Assembly (NCBI RefSeq): GCF_938046015.1
Contig: NZ_CALIXW010000046.1
Coordinates: 62,001-126,000, forward strand
From: an uncultured Porphyromonas sp.
GTDB taxonomy: Bacteria; Bacteroidota; Bacteroidia; Bacteroidales; Porphyromonadaceae
DNA: 64,000 nucleotides
Direction: 5' to 3'
Numbering within the stretch: position 1 is the stretch's first letter; each line of letters begins with the position of its first letter. The notes beneath the pieces are model-generated. The model saw only the letters and a list, made by a program, of their open reading frames with translations, was not told the DNA's origin and did not search any database. Shown one piece after another: positions 8,248 to 18,100 of this stretch. The position numbers and the translations under genes are program-made.

Positions 8248-9144
8248 ATGAACGGAATGAAACGAAGTAGCCTTGCCGCTCTCTTCCTACTTGTCCTAGG
8301 CCTGCCGCTGGTAGCGCACGGCCTAGGTGCGACGCGGCCGCTGCCTCAGATACCTCTCACGCCATCGCGCGCACAGCGCTACGTCTTCGAGCCTTGGACT
8401 GAGGAGGAGCGCGCCTTTTATCAGACCTTCCAGATCGCCTATGCCTTGAGTGGCCTAGCCCCCTTGGAGCGCTGGGAGCAGGAGCTCCTCTCGGCCGATT
8501 CGCTGCTCAAGGCGGCGCAGGCCGAGCTGGCAGACAGTATTTCCGTCCTTCGAGGCACTGTCCGAGCCTTCGAGGAGGAGCAGATGGCCGCGTCGGAGGA
8601 GGGGCCTTCCCCCGAGCTCAGTGCGGCTCTGACGCGTCTCGAGGGCTTGCTCGAGAGCCTAGGTCAGCTGCAGAGCCGTCTGTGGGACGAGGAGCGCGAG
8701 CTGCAGCGTCTGCTCTACGTCGACGATGCAGCCGTGGCGCGCAGGGACTCGATGCAGCGCTGGCGGGATATGATCGTCCGTGCGCTGATGCCCTACTACG
8801 GCAGCTGGCAGGACGCAGGGCGGAAGACGAAGTTCGAGATACGCTATGAGGCGAACCCTGACCGCATCGAGCTGAAGAGCCAGTTCTGGCAGCGGAGCTT
8901 CGTCCTGACGAACCGTCCCGTACCGCCCACCCTGCGCTGGGGTGGGGTGACGGATGCCACGACGACGCGGATCGCGGAGCTCCAGCTGCAGGGGGACGAG
9001 TTGCGCGCCAGCCTCCTCTTCCCCAACGGCAAGGAGGTGCGTATGGATGAGGAGCTACTCGTCCTCAGGCGTGGCGCGAGCCCCGACCGCCTCAGGGCGC
9101 ACTTCTGCGGTCAGGACTACGAGCTGCAGCGTGTGGGGCCTTAG
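8248..9144 (+). CDS. Exported coiled-coil protein of unknown function
   Basis: A 298-residue protein not assigned to a family. It has a signal peptide (basic MNGMKRSS, hydrophobic LAALFLLVLGLPLVAHG, likely cleaved near residue 26). Residues about 75-155 are rich in Glu, Leu and Ala with heptad-like spacing (WEQELLSADSLLKAAQAELA and onward) and should form a helical or coiled-coil stretch. The C-terminal third is more beta-like (IELKSQFWQRSFVLTN, LQLQGDELRASLLFPN). It should act in the periplasm or on the surface. A second in-frame ATG at 8257 is an alternative start. It is followed 40 bases later by another protein of unclear function, with which it may be co-transcribed. Confidence 0.65.
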   Translation: MNGMKRSSLAALFLLVLGLPLVAHGLGATRPLPQIPLTPSRAQRYVFEPWTEEERAFYQTFQIAYALSGLAPLERWEQELLSADSLLKAAQAELADSISVLRGTVRAFEEEQMAASEEGPSPELSAALTRLEGLLESLGQLQSRLWDEERELQRLLYVDDAAVARRDSMQRWRDMIVRALMPYYGSWQDAGRKTKFEIRYEANPDRIELKSQFWQRSFVLTNRPVPPTLRWGGVTDATTTRIAELQLQGDELRASLLFPNGKEVRMDEELLVLRRGASPDRLRAHFCGQDYELQRVGP

Positions 9145-9184
9145 CCTCGCGGGCCTTAGACTATCTATTCCCTACCTAGTGACT

Positions 9185-10261
9185 ATGACCGAGTATATAC
9201 TGACGGACAAGGTCAGGAACGTGTTGGCCGTCAATCCCGCCACGGGTGACTATTCCTACGAGCAGGACGGCCGTGGCTATCTCTACCTCGATGGCGTCCT
9301 CCTCGAGCAGGAGGAGGCGGCCCTCGATATCGTCTCCGTGGGCGACTATGTCTACGTATGGTATGGTAGCCTGGGCACCCTAGCGGTTTATTCGGGGCAT
9401 AGCCTCATCCAGGTCTTCGACAAGGACTATAGCCCAAAGAGAGGTGTAGGCCCGTATGCCGTGCATTATGTCTGGGGTGAGGACTTCGTGGCGTATGAGA
9501 ATCTCCTCTCGCTCCCCGATGGGCAGCCGCTCTTAGCTCAAGGCGTACCCTATCGCTTGTATGAAAGGGAGGGGATGGCCTTCGGTCACGATCCCTATAG
9601 GCAGGTGATCTGTCCTCTGGATCACTCGGGGCAGCCGCTGTGGAGCTACCGCATCATGAGGTTGGGTGGAGCCTCCTATAGCCCCAATGCAAAGGATCAG
9701 CTCAAGAGCCTACTGGGGGTGGCTGCTGGGCTGCTGTGGATCTACACAGACTTTGGGCGACTGGTAGCCTTCGACCTTAGTACGGGGGAGCTGGTTCATC
9801 GGCTCTCGTCCAATTCCTACGACAGCACGAATCCCCGCTATACGATGGTCGAGAGCTTGGGGGTCTGCTTCTTCCGCGAGGAGGATAAGGCCATCGTGAG
9901 CATCAATAGCCTTGGGGTACGCATCTTCGATGCTGCTACGGCTGCGTGTCTCGAGAGCTACCGCTTCGCCGATGTAGACCCTGATGGGATCCCTGCCTTT
10001 AAGTACTTCGCCATCGCTCAGTTCCAAGGGGACTACTTTACCTTCAGGGCAGAGCGGGACGGAGCGAGCTATAGCTGGGGGTGGGCTGGGGTCTTTGATC
10101 TCAAGGCGCGCAGACTGCTGTGGGCTGGCGAGGTCATCCCCAGCCAGGAGCGAGAGCGGACGGGGAATGGCCTGGTCGCGAGCCGTCCCCTATACTATGC
10201 GGGGGATAAGCTCTACCTGCTGGATGCCGAGAACACCCTGCATATCTACCAGCGTAGCTAG
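9185..10261 (+). CDS. Beta-propeller-like protein of unknown function
   Basis: A 358-residue protein without a signal peptide. It is made of repeated short beta-rich blocks with motifs typical of PQQ-like or WD-type propellers, such as LLWIYTDFGRLVAFDLSTGE, RIFDAATAACLESYRF, GVFDLKARRLLWAGEV and LYLLDAENTLHIYQRS, each a strand pair ending in a turn with Asp. It is probably cytoplasmic. No catalytic motif was seen. The frame is open upstream into the preceding gene, but the ATG at 9185 (or the GTG at 9179) is the first sensible start after that gene's stop. Role unknown; some proteins of this shape serve as immunity or scaffold proteins, but nothing here shows that. Confidence 0.6.
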   Translation: MTEYILTDKVRNVLAVNPATGDYSYEQDGRGYLYLDGVLLEQEEAALDIVSVGDYVYVWYGSLGTLAVYSGHSLIQVFDKDYSPKRGVGPYAVHYVWGEDFVAYENLLSLPDGQPLLAQGVPYRLYEREGMAFGHDPYRQVICPLDHSGQPLWSYRIMRLGGASYSPNAKDQLKSLLGVAAGLLWIYTDFGRLVAFDLSTGELVHRLSSNSYDSTNPRYTMVESLGVCFFREEDKAIVSINSLGVRIFDAATAACLESYRFADVDPDGIPAFKYFAIAQFQGDYFTFRAERDGASYSWGWAGVFDLKARRLLWAGEVIPSQERERTGNGLVASRPLYYAGDKLYLLDAENTLHIYQRS

Positions 10262-10556
10262 CCGCTGCGAATGCCCGCTGCCGAGCGCCTACTGAACGTG
10301 ATGTTGCAGCTGGCTCTAGTACATGAAGTCGGAGCTCTGTAGCTCGTAGCCTCATAGATTCGGAGGTGTGCGCCCTATGCCGCACAGGATTAGGTTGCTT
10401 GATAAGTGCAACAGCACTTCGTGTGCTCATGCTAGTATGCCTAGTTGAAGGCTCCTCCCGTAGCTGGAGTTGGCCTCCAAAGGTGTTAGCTGTAATGATG
10501 TGTCTTGGAAAAGGGATATGTATAGATCTCGTGCTCTATACATCAGAGGAAACTGC
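10262..10556. other. Intergenic stretch ahead of the AT-richer lipoprotein gene
   Basis: About 295 bases with lower GC content toward the right end. A 68-residue open frame at 10366-10572 runs through the promoter and has no protein-like features, so it was not called. No repeat or RNA was recognised. Confidence 0.5.
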
Positions 10557-10564
10557 TAACTTTG
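10557..10564 (+). promoter_or_regulatory. -7 box for the lipoprotein gene at 10597
   Basis: TAACTTTG followed by CG, a good match to TAnnTTTG, 33 bases upstream of the chosen ATG. Confidence 0.65.
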
Positions 10565-10596
10565 CGTTGTAAGTCCAACCGTAAAATATGTATTCT

Positions 10597-11421
10597 ATGA
10601 AACACCTAAAACAGCTAGCTTTTCTTCTTATCGGGACGCTGATACTAACCTCGTGTGGATATAAGAAGGAGGCTCAGACAGTAGTCCAAGACTTCTTTTC
10701 TGCTTTAAAGGCGGAGAATGAGGAGCGAATGGTAGAGCTTTATCCCGAGCTAGATAGTATCAGAAAGTACTGGAAGTCCGACACGATGATCATAAAGAGC
10801 ATAGATAAGCTCTCCAACGATGAGTATCAGGTCGCGCTGACGAGCAAGTACACGAATGGGATAGGTAAAACCACGGTGACTGAAATGACCTTCTTTACTA
10901 GACCCGTGAACAAAGATAAGCCTGGTGAAGGGTATACCATCTATGACTCAAAGGGCTTCGCTAGTCTCAACGATGACCTCTTTTATAAGTTCGCGAAAAG
11001 AAGAGGTTATCTCAAGGAAGCGGGGCTGACAGACCAGCAGATCCTTCAGAAGATTGCTGAATCACGTCAAGCCCTAGTTGAAAACGTAAAGAAATTCGTG
11101 CAATACTTGCACGAGCATGTAACTGTAGAGGGCTTGACTTGGGATGCTCTTTCTGACTATGCGAGTGGGCGAGGTGTTGTGAAGAACAACACTGAGTATA
11201 GGCTCCCCAATCTTAAGTATGTCGTAACCTTTTACAAGGAAGATGGCAGCGAGCTTACTCAAGATACAGGGGTTATTACCTATTCAGAGCTACGACCTCA
11301 TGGGATGGAGTCATTCTCCTTTTTTACCCAATACGCGGGGAGAGCTGCTCGGGCTAAGGTCGTTCTAGACTTTGACACCGAGTTCGTTCTTAGTGTGGCA
11401 GCTGAACGAGATTTCGATTAG
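10597..11421 (+). CDS. Lipoprotein of unknown function, AT-richer than its neighbours
   Basis: A 274-residue lipoprotein: MKHLKQ, hydrophobic LAFLLIGTLILT, lipobox LTSC at residues 16-19, then GYKKEAQ. The start of the mature part (VVQDFFSALKAENEERMVELYPELD) resembles the helical opening of NTF2-like or DUF4878-type domains, but the family is uncertain. The rest is mixed alpha/beta and rich in Lys, Asp and Tyr. Its codon use is plainly less GC-biased than the flanking genes, with many AAA, ATA, TTT and GAT codons, suggesting more recent acquisition. An ATG three codons upstream (10588) is an alternative start. It stands alone between its own promoter and the riboswitch-led operon. Confidence 0.7.
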   Translation: MKHLKQLAFLLIGTLILTSCGYKKEAQTVVQDFFSALKAENEERMVELYPELDSIRKYWKSDTMIIKSIDKLSNDEYQVALTSKYTNGIGKTTVTEMTFFTRPVNKDKPGEGYTIYDSKGFASLNDDLFYKFAKRRGYLKEAGLTDQQILQKIAESRQALVENVKKFVQYLHEHVTVEGLTWDALSDYASGRGVVKNNTEYRLPNLKYVVTFYKEDGSELTQDTGVITYSELRPHGMESFSFFTQYAGRAARAKVVLDFDTEFVLSVAAERDFD

Positions 11422-11473
11422 GTTTCCCATTTGCCTATTGTATCTTATCCGCCGATTATATCGGTCTTTTCCT

Positions 11474-11481
11474 TAACTTTG
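11474..11481 (+). promoter_or_regulatory. -7 box of the corrinoid locus
   Basis: TAACTTTG followed by CG, a match to TAnnTTTG, placed just upstream of the cobalamin riboswitch. A small CCGAT/ATCGG hairpin at 11452-11464 followed by TCTTTT lies between this box and the preceding gene and could end that gene's transcript. Confidence 0.7.
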
Positions 11482-11520
11482 CGTCCGTATCTAGAGAGGG
11501 GATAGCCCCGCCTAGGTACG

Positions 11521-11713
11521 GACGCTGAAGGTTCTACCCCCGACGAGCAGGATGCTGCGCGCCCTGGGGTGGATTAAAAGGGAAGCTGGTGCGATGCCAG
11601 CGCTATCCCCGTAGCCGTAAGGCCATCATGGTGCTACCTTAGGCCACTGCCCCGACACACAGGGTGGGAAGGCGTAGCACTTCGGGCCGAGCCGGAAGAC
11701 CTGCCTCCAGCGC
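11521..11713 (+). ncRNA. Cobalamin riboswitch
   Basis: The hallmark blocks of the cobalamin aptamer appear in order: AAAAGGGAAGCTGGTG near 11576, CCCCGTAGCCGTAA near 11607, GGCCACTG near 11642 (B12 box), GGGTGGGAAGGCG near 11662 and GCCGGAAGACCTGCC near 11691. The 5' bases GACGCTGAAGG can pair with CCTCCAGCGCC at the 3' end to form P1. A hairpin at 11484-11523 precedes it. Between the aptamer and the first ATG are about 215 bases, including a GTCTCGGG/CCCGAGAC pair (11836 and 11888) that could be part of the expression platform. It should lower expression of the downstream genes when cobalamin is abundant. Confidence 0.93.
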
Positions 11714-11928
11714 CATCAGCTTGCCAGAGCCGCGGCTGCCAGCATGTCCTGCTGCGCCCTCCGCTGCCTCTGGTAGACGGCTCTCGGGTAGAAGAGCAGG
11801 AGCTAGGTACATATATACCATGAGGGTAATGATGCGTCTCGGGCCAGCAGCCCAGCGCACTCCATACCCCGATCTCTATGCCTCCGACCCGAGACCAATG
11901 CTAATTCGGCTCGTAATCAAGGCATAGT

Positions 11929-13101
11929 ATGAAGCTCAATGTCCCCCTTTCACTAGGAGCGCTTGCCCTAGTCCTTAGCCTCACCGCCTGCGGTGGAGGC
12001 CAGCAGCGCAGTCAGCAGTCTAGCGTCGCCCTCGGCGATGACTCCACAGACTTCGCCTTCCCTGTCACCGTCGAGTATGCCCATGGCTTCACCGTGACCA
12101 ATCACCCCGAGTATAAGGAGCTGGTGATGTACCAGCCCGGCACGCGCGACACCGCAGCCTACTACATCCTCTACCCACGCGGTAAGGAGGAGCCGCGCGT
12201 GGCGAGTCGTCTAGCGACCTACCTCGCCGTGCCCGCACGCACCCTCGCTGTCAGCTCTTCGCCTCACGTCGGGGCAGTGGCAGTGCTGGGGCTGCAGGAG
12301 CAGCTCGTCGCGGTCTCCGACCCCGAGAAGGTCAACGACAGCATCACCCGCCAGCGCATCCAGGAGGGCAAGGTGCAGCGTATCGGCCGCGGCATGAGCA
12401 AGGATATCGAGGGCCTCATCGCCCTACGCCCCGAGGTCTACCTGCAGGACCTCTACAGCGGTACGGAGAAGGATGAGGACCTCATCGCCTCGGGGATCAA
12501 GATCGTCTACTTCAACAACTGGAAGGAGCAGGACCTCCTCGGGCGCGCCGAGTGGCTCAAGGTCGTAGGCCTTTTCTACGGGCGCAATGCCGTGGCGGAC
12601 TCGGCCTTCCGCGCCATGCAGACCAACTACCGCGCCGCTGCCGAGCTGGCCAAGGGCGCCCGTGAGGTAACGCCCGTCATGTACGGCCTCGACTACAAGG
12701 GGGTATGGTACGTGCCCGGCGAGCACTCCTACATCGTCAAGGCCTTCGCCGATGCGGGCGTCAGCTGTGACTTCATCCCAGGGCAGATCGACAGCCGCCC
12801 CAGCAGCTTCGAGTACGTCTTCGAGCGCAATAGACACAAGAAGATCTGGCTCTGCCTGATGACGGGCAAGCTGGATAAGCTCTCCGACTTCCTCAGCCTC
12901 AACGAGCGCTACATCCACTTCGACGCCGCCCGTGAGGGGCAGGTGTGGGTAGACCGCAAGGAGCTCAATCGCGAGGGAGGAAACGACTTCTGGGAGAGCG
13001 GCCCCTATCACCCCGACCTTGTCCTCAAGGACTTCATCAAGATTGCTCACCCCGAGCTCCTCCCCGACTATGACACACGCTACTGGATGCTCCTCCGCTA
13101 G
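11929..13101 (+). CDS. Corrinoid-binding periplasmic lipoprotein (BtuF-like)
   Basis: A 390-residue substrate-binding protein of the class III (helical backbone) type. The lipobox LTAC is at residues 18-21. Binding-domain landmarks are RTLAVSSSPHVGAVAVLGLQ near residue 105, where this family has its first lobe, and IEGLIALRPEVYL near residue 160, the standard [D/E]-L-I-x-L-x-P-D-x-V position. It should deliver corrinoid to the permease encoded next. Similar proteins bind haem or ferric siderophores; the riboswitch and CbiZ downstream favour a corrinoid. The permease gene begins 10 bases after its stop. Confidence 0.85.
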   Translation: MKLNVPLSLGALALVLSLTACGGGQQRSQQSSVALGDDSTDFAFPVTVEYAHGFTVTNHPEYKELVMYQPGTRDTAAYYILYPRGKEEPRVASRLATYLAVPARTLAVSSSPHVGAVAVLGLQEQLVAVSDPEKVNDSITRQRIQEGKVQRIGRGMSKDIEGLIALRPEVYLQDLYSGTEKDEDLIASGIKIVYFNNWKEQDLLGRAEWLKVVGLFYGRNAVADSAFRAMQTNYRAAAELAKGAREVTPVMYGLDYKGVWYVPGEHSYIVKAFADAGVSCDFIPGQIDSRPSSFEYVFERNRHKKIWLCLMTGKLDKLSDFLSLNERYIHFDAAREGQVWVDRKELNREGGNDFWESGPYHPDLVLKDFIKIAHPELLPDYDTRYWMLLR

Positions 13102-13111
13102 CTGGGCGGCG

Positions 13112-14137
13112 ATGCGCCCGCAGCTGCTCTTCCTGCTGCTGGCCCTGGGGATCGTCGCGGCCTTCTTCCTCGATATCATGTGGGGGGCGACCTCGCTCTC
13201 GGCGGGCGAGGTGTGGGATGCGCTCTGGACGGGCGATGACAGCGTGACGGGCACCTATGTGGTGCGGCACTTCCGCCTGCCCAAGGCCCTGACGGCACTC
13301 TTCGCTGGGGCGGGCGTAGCGGTAGCCGGGCTGCAGATGCAGAGCCTCTTCCGCAACCCGCTGGCCGATACCTCCATCCTCGGAATCAATAGCGGGGCAG
13401 GCGTCGGCGTCGCCATCTACACGATGGCCTATGCCTTCTTCCCCACGGTGGCGCTCTTCAATTCGGGCGTCTCCTCCTGGGGGATTATCCTCGCGGCCTG
13501 TATCGGGGCGGCTGTCGTGCTGCTGCTGATCACGGGCGTGGCGAGCCGTGTGCGCAGCGTCGTCTCTGTCCTCATCGTAGGGGTGATGGTCGGCTTCCTC
13601 GCCAGCTCCATTATCTCTATCCTGCAGTACTTCAGCGACGAGGAGACGCTGAAGACCTACCTCTTGTGGTCCTTCGGGAGCGTTGCGGGGACGACCTGGC
13701 GCCAGCTGCATCTGCTGATGCCCGTGGTGGCGCTCGGGCTGGGCCTGGCGCTGCTGATGCCCAAGCCTATGAACGCCCTAGCCCTCGGCGAGGGCTATGC
13801 CCGCTCGGTGGGGACGAATGTGCCGCGTGTGCGCTTTGCCCTCATCGCCATCACCAGCCTGCTGGCGGGGAGCATCACGGCCTTCACGGGGCCTATTGCC
13901 TTCCTTGGGATGGCGGTGCCGCACTTCGTCCGTACGCTCTTCCGCACCAGCGACCACCGCATCCTGCTCCCAGCGACGATGCTCTCGGGGGCGCTGCTGC
14001 TGCTCGTCTGCGACCTCCTGACGCAGCTGCCTGGGCGCGGCCTCACGCTCCCGATCAATGCCCTGACCTCGCTCATCGGTGCCCCCGTGGTGATCTTTGT
14101 CGTCCTGCGTAGCCAGCGCGGGAGCTTCTCGCTTTAG
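13112..14137 (+). CDS. btuC: FecCD-type ABC transporter permease (BtuC-like)
   Basis: A 341-residue inner-membrane permease with about ten hydrophobic segments. Family signatures are RHFRLPKALTALFAGAGVAV (residues about 50-69, the R-LPR region), LQMQSLFRNPLADTSILGIN just after, SLLAGSITAFTGPIAFLGM near residue 250 (the contact loop for the ATPase), and the C-terminal LPINALTSLIGAPVVIFVVL. The frame is open upstream across the stop of the previous gene; the ATG at 13112, 10 bases after that stop, places the first hydrophobic helix correctly. Together with the binding protein and the ATPase it forms a complete type II importer. Specificity for corrinoid is inferred from the riboswitch. Confidence 0.9.
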   Translation: MRPQLLFLLLALGIVAAFFLDIMWGATSLSAGEVWDALWTGDDSVTGTYVVRHFRLPKALTALFAGAGVAVAGLQMQSLFRNPLADTSILGINSGAGVGVAIYTMAYAFFPTVALFNSGVSSWGIILAACIGAAVVLLLITGVASRVRSVVSVLIVGVMVGFLASSIISILQYFSDEETLKTYLLWSFGSVAGTTWRQLHLLMPVVALGLGLALLMPKPMNALALGEGYARSVGTNVPRVRFALIAITSLLAGSITAFTGPIAFLGMAVPHFVRTLFRTSDHRILLPATMLSGALLLLVCDLLTQLPGRGLTLPINALTSLIGAPVVIFVVLRSQRGSFSL

Positions 14138-14149
14138 CCTCCTCTATAT

Positions 14150-15169
14150 ATGAAGACAGAATTAGGACTAGAGCTCCGCGGCCTCACCACAGGCTACAGG
14201 GAGCGCCGCGGACAGGAGCAGCGCATCTCCGAGGGGCTCGACCTCAGCATAGCCCCAGGCGAACTGGTGCTCTTCATGGGCCCCAACGGCAGTGGTAAGT
14301 CCACCCTCATGCACACCATCGCGGGACTCATCCCGCCGCTGGCAGGCGAGGTCTCCATTGCGGGCGAAGCACTCCAGGGGCGCTCCCTCTCGGAGACCGC
14401 CCGCCTCCTGAGCCTCGTGCTCACCGAGCGCATCACCAGCACCACGATGACGGTGCGGGATGTGGTGCGCATCGGGCGCTACCCTCATATCGGCTACCTC
14501 GGTCGCCTGAGTGCCTCGGATGAGGCGATCGTCGAGGAGTCGCTCGGCCTCTGCCATCTCGAGGGGCTCCAGGCGCGCCCACTGAGTGCGCTCAGCGATG
14601 GCGAGCGGCAGCGTACGATGATCGCCCGTGCGCTGGCGCAGCAGACGCCACTCATCCTGCTGGACGAGCCGACGGCGCACCTCGACCTCCCCTCACGCCT
14701 GGAGGTCATCCTCATGCTGCGGCGCCTGGCGCACGAGACGGGGCGCAGCATCCTCATCTCGACGCACGAACTGGAGCTGGCCCTCTCCTGGGCTGATACG
14801 GTCTGGCTCCTCGACGGCTCGGGGCAGATTACGACGGGCACGCCCGAGGATCTGGTGCTGAGCGGAGCCTTCGAGTGCACCTTCGGCGGTGCAGGGCTGA
14901 GCTACGACAGACAGACGGGCGAGTTCACCGCCCTACAGCAGCACACCCAGCCCATTGCCCTTGTGGGCGAAGGCCTCGAGGCACTCTGGACACGCCGCGC
15001 ACTCAGCCGCCTGGGCTACGAGGTGCTGGACAGCCCCGACCTTCTCCCTCGCGTCACAATAGAAAAGGGCTGCTGGTGGCTCACGACCTCCACCAGCAGC
15101 CCCCGTAGTGCGGGCTCGATAGGCGAGCTCCTAGCGCTGCTCGCTTCCTCTTCTCCCTCTCATCCCTAG
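14150..15169 (+). CDS. btuD: ABC transporter ATPase (BtuD-like) with C-terminal extension
   Basis: A 339-residue ATPase. Walker A is GPNGSGKST at about residues 44-52, the signature is LSDGERQR near residue 148 (one residue off the usual LSGGQ), Walker B is LILLDEPTAHLD near residue 168, and the switch His is in STHELE. The ATPase domain ends near residue 250; about 85 further residues contain ALVGEGLEALWTRRALSRLG and end in a Ser-rich tail. The extension is not part of the catalytic core and its role is unknown. It follows the permease by 12 bases and ends 3 bases before the CobN-like gene, so the importer and chelatase are one transcription unit. Confidence 0.9.
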   Translation: MKTELGLELRGLTTGYRERRGQEQRISEGLDLSIAPGELVLFMGPNGSGKSTLMHTIAGLIPPLAGEVSIAGEALQGRSLSETARLLSLVLTERITSTTMTVRDVVRIGRYPHIGYLGRLSASDEAIVEESLGLCHLEGLQARPLSALSDGERQRTMIARALAQQTPLILLDEPTAHLDLPSRLEVILMLRRLAHETGRSILISTHELELALSWADTVWLLDGSGQITTGTPEDLVLSGAFECTFGGAGLSYDRQTGEFTALQQHTQPIALVGEGLEALWTRRALSRLGYEVLDSPDLLPRVTIEKGCWWLTTSTSSPRSAGSIGELLALLASSSPSHP

Positions 15170-15172
15170 ACC

Positions 15173-18100
15173 ATGACGCCCCAGCCCTACCGCATACTCT
15201 ACATCCTAGACGCGCACACCGCGGTCGCTCCCTCGGAGGACGAGGCGCAGCTGCGGGTCGATCGCGTCGCCATCTCCCGCCTCAACGCACAGGATGCCGC
15301 TGCCTGGCAGCTCACCGAGCAGGCACACTTCATCCTCGTGCTGACGCATGGCTCGGTCTCCTGCTTCCGCGGCCTGCAGCGCCTCATCGCGGGGCTGAGG
15401 ATGGAGCAGACGCTCTTTGTGCACAACAATATGGAGGACGAGTGCGCTGCCCTCATGCCGCAGCTGCGTCTCAGTGCTGCCGACTACCTGACGATACAGC
15501 GCTACGTCAAGTGCTACGACCGGGCGAACGCTACCCAGCTGCACCGCTTCCTGGCGTCGCGCTTCGGCGGGCTGGAGCTCGACTACGCCCCTGCGCGCTA
15601 TCCCCGCTGGCATGGCCTCTACGGCTACAGAGAGGACGAGGAGGCTACACGCCTCACGGAGCTAGGCGAGGCACGGCGGCGAGGGCGCAGCATCATCGGG
15701 ATCATCATCCCCTTCTACCTCTATCGCTCGGACAACCTGCGGCATGTGGATGCGCTGCTGGCGGCGCTGCGTCACCTTGGAGGCGAGCCCCATGCCCTCT
15801 TCTCTACGGGAGCGGAGGATGCCGTGACGGGCGAGCGGGGCATCAGCTACGCTCTGGATCGCTACTTCCGCCCCGAGGGCGAGGTGCTGCCACACTGCAT
15901 CATCAACCTCATGCCCTATGCGCTGGGGATCTTCGAGCAGAGTGGGGCGATCTATACCCAGCCCGAGGACAGCTGTGCGGGCATCGTGCAGCAGCTGGCG
16001 CTGCCCATCCTGCAGACCTATGCGACGGGCTACAGCGCCGAGGAGTACCACCGCCGTGTGGACGGCCTCGACACCATAGGGCTGATCTCCAATGTCTGCT
16101 ACCCAGAGCTGGACGGGCAGGTCGACGCCTATCCCATCGCCACGCGTGAGCTTAATGGTGAGGGCCTCCCTTACTTCGCCCCGCTGGAGGCGGAGCTCGG
16201 CTGGGTGGCACGGCTCGCCATGCGCTGGGCCGAGCTACAGCGCAAGCCCCAGTCGGAGAAGCGTATCGCGATCATCTTCCACAACATGCCCCCGCGCAAC
16301 GATAGTATCGGTTGTGCCGCGGGCCTCGACAGTCCTGCCTCCGTCCATCACCTCATCAATAGGCTACGCGCCGAGGGCATAGAGCTGCCCGAGCACTACG
16401 CCGACGGCGACGCCATCATCCAACAGATCATCCGTGCGGTGACCAACGACAGCTCTTGGCTCGAGCCGAGCGAAGTGATGCGCCGTGCCGTGGACCGCAT
16501 CCCTGTGAAGCGCTACCAAGAGTGGTACGAGGCGCTGACGCCCGAGGTGCAGCAGCGCCTCGAGGCCAGCTGGGGTAAGGCGCCGGGGGACTTCAAGGTC
16601 GTCGAGGGGGCTATGCCTGTGCCTGGGATTATCAACGGCAAGGTCTTCATCGGCCTGCAGCCACCGCGTGGCTACGAGGAGCACGCCGAGGCGATCTACC
16701 ACAGCACGGATATCGTCTGCCCGCACTACTATATCGCCTTCTACCGCTGGGTGCGCTACGTCTTCGGCGCCGACCTCTTTATCCATGTCGGGACGCACGG
16801 CTCGCTGGAGTGGCTCCCGGGCAAGGAGAAGGCCCTTTCCTACTCCTGCTTCCCCCAGCTCAACACGCTGGACATGCCGCACCTCTACATCTACCACACG
16901 GCTGTCATCGGGGAGGCTATTCAGGCTAAGCGCCGCTCGGCCGCCGTGCTCCTGCATCATATGGAGCCCGCGATGCGTGAGGGGGGGACCTACGGCGGAC
17001 TGGCGGACTTCGACGCGCGGCTCAATAGCTACATCAGCGGTGCGGTGGCCGAGAGCCAGCGCCCCGTGCTGCGTGAGGCGCTCCTTGAGGAGGCCCGCGC
17101 CCTCGAGCTGCATCAGGACCTCGGCTACCCTGCGACAGGGGAGGTCGAGGAGGACTTCTTCGTCGCCCTGCACAACTGGCTGGCCGAGCTCAAGGCCTCC
17201 ATGGTGCGCGACGGCCTGCATATCTTCGGTCAGGTACCCACCGAGGAGCGAATGGAGGCGAGCATACGGATGCTCCTTCGCCTGCCCCACGGCTCGGTGA
17301 CGACGCTGCTGGATGCGCTGGCTCGCTACTACGGCTACACCGAGGAAGGGCTCCTCGCCGAGCTGGAGGCCAAGGTCAGCCCCACGCAGACGGCCTCGAT
17401 GCTGATCGATGAGCTGACCGAGCGCGGCCGCCAGCTCATCACGATGATGCTGGCAGAGGGCTTCGGCGCACAGCCGACCGAAGGCCAGCTGCAGGCCGTC
17501 CTCGGGCCTTGCCTAGGCGAAGCGGACGCGCTTCGAGCCGTCTTACAGCTGGCGCTGGACGAGGTCTACCCGCGTCTCTGTGGCATCACTCAGGAGCTGG
17601 ACCACTGCGCCCTTGGGGTGCGCGGGGGCTTCGTCCCGCCCTCCAAGGGAGGCAGCCCGAGCCGCGGCCAGCTGGAGATCCTCCCCACGGGGCGCAATAT
17701 GTACGCCATCGACCCGAGCGAGATCCCCTCACACGCCGCCTATCAGATCGGGGTGAAGCTCGGGCAGCAGCTCCTGGAGAAGCACCTCGAGACGGCGGGC
17801 AGTCTGCCCGAGTCCACGGCCTTCGTCCTCTATTCGGGCGACCAGATGCGGACGCAGGGCGAGGACATCGCCGAGATCCTCTGGCTGATGGGGCTGCGTC
17901 CCCAGTGGCTCAGCGACCACTCCGATAAGGTCGTTGGCCTGGAGGTCATCCCGCTCAGCGAACTAGGGCGTCCGCGTCTGGACGTCGTCTCGCGCATCTC
18001 GGGCCTGCTGCGCGACACCTTCCCCACACTGATCACGCTGCTGGATGAGGCTGTGCGCCTCGTCCTCTCCCTTGACGAGTCGCCCGAGGACAACTGGGTG

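Noticed and set aside
10366..10572. 68-residue frame ahead of the lipoprotein
   Set aside because: It runs through the promoter and stops 15 bases before the next gene's earliest ATG, without signal peptide or domain.
11664..11927. 87-residue frame between riboswitch and binding-protein gene
   Set aside because: It overlaps the conserved end of the riboswitch and has low-complexity content rich in Arg, Ser and Ala.
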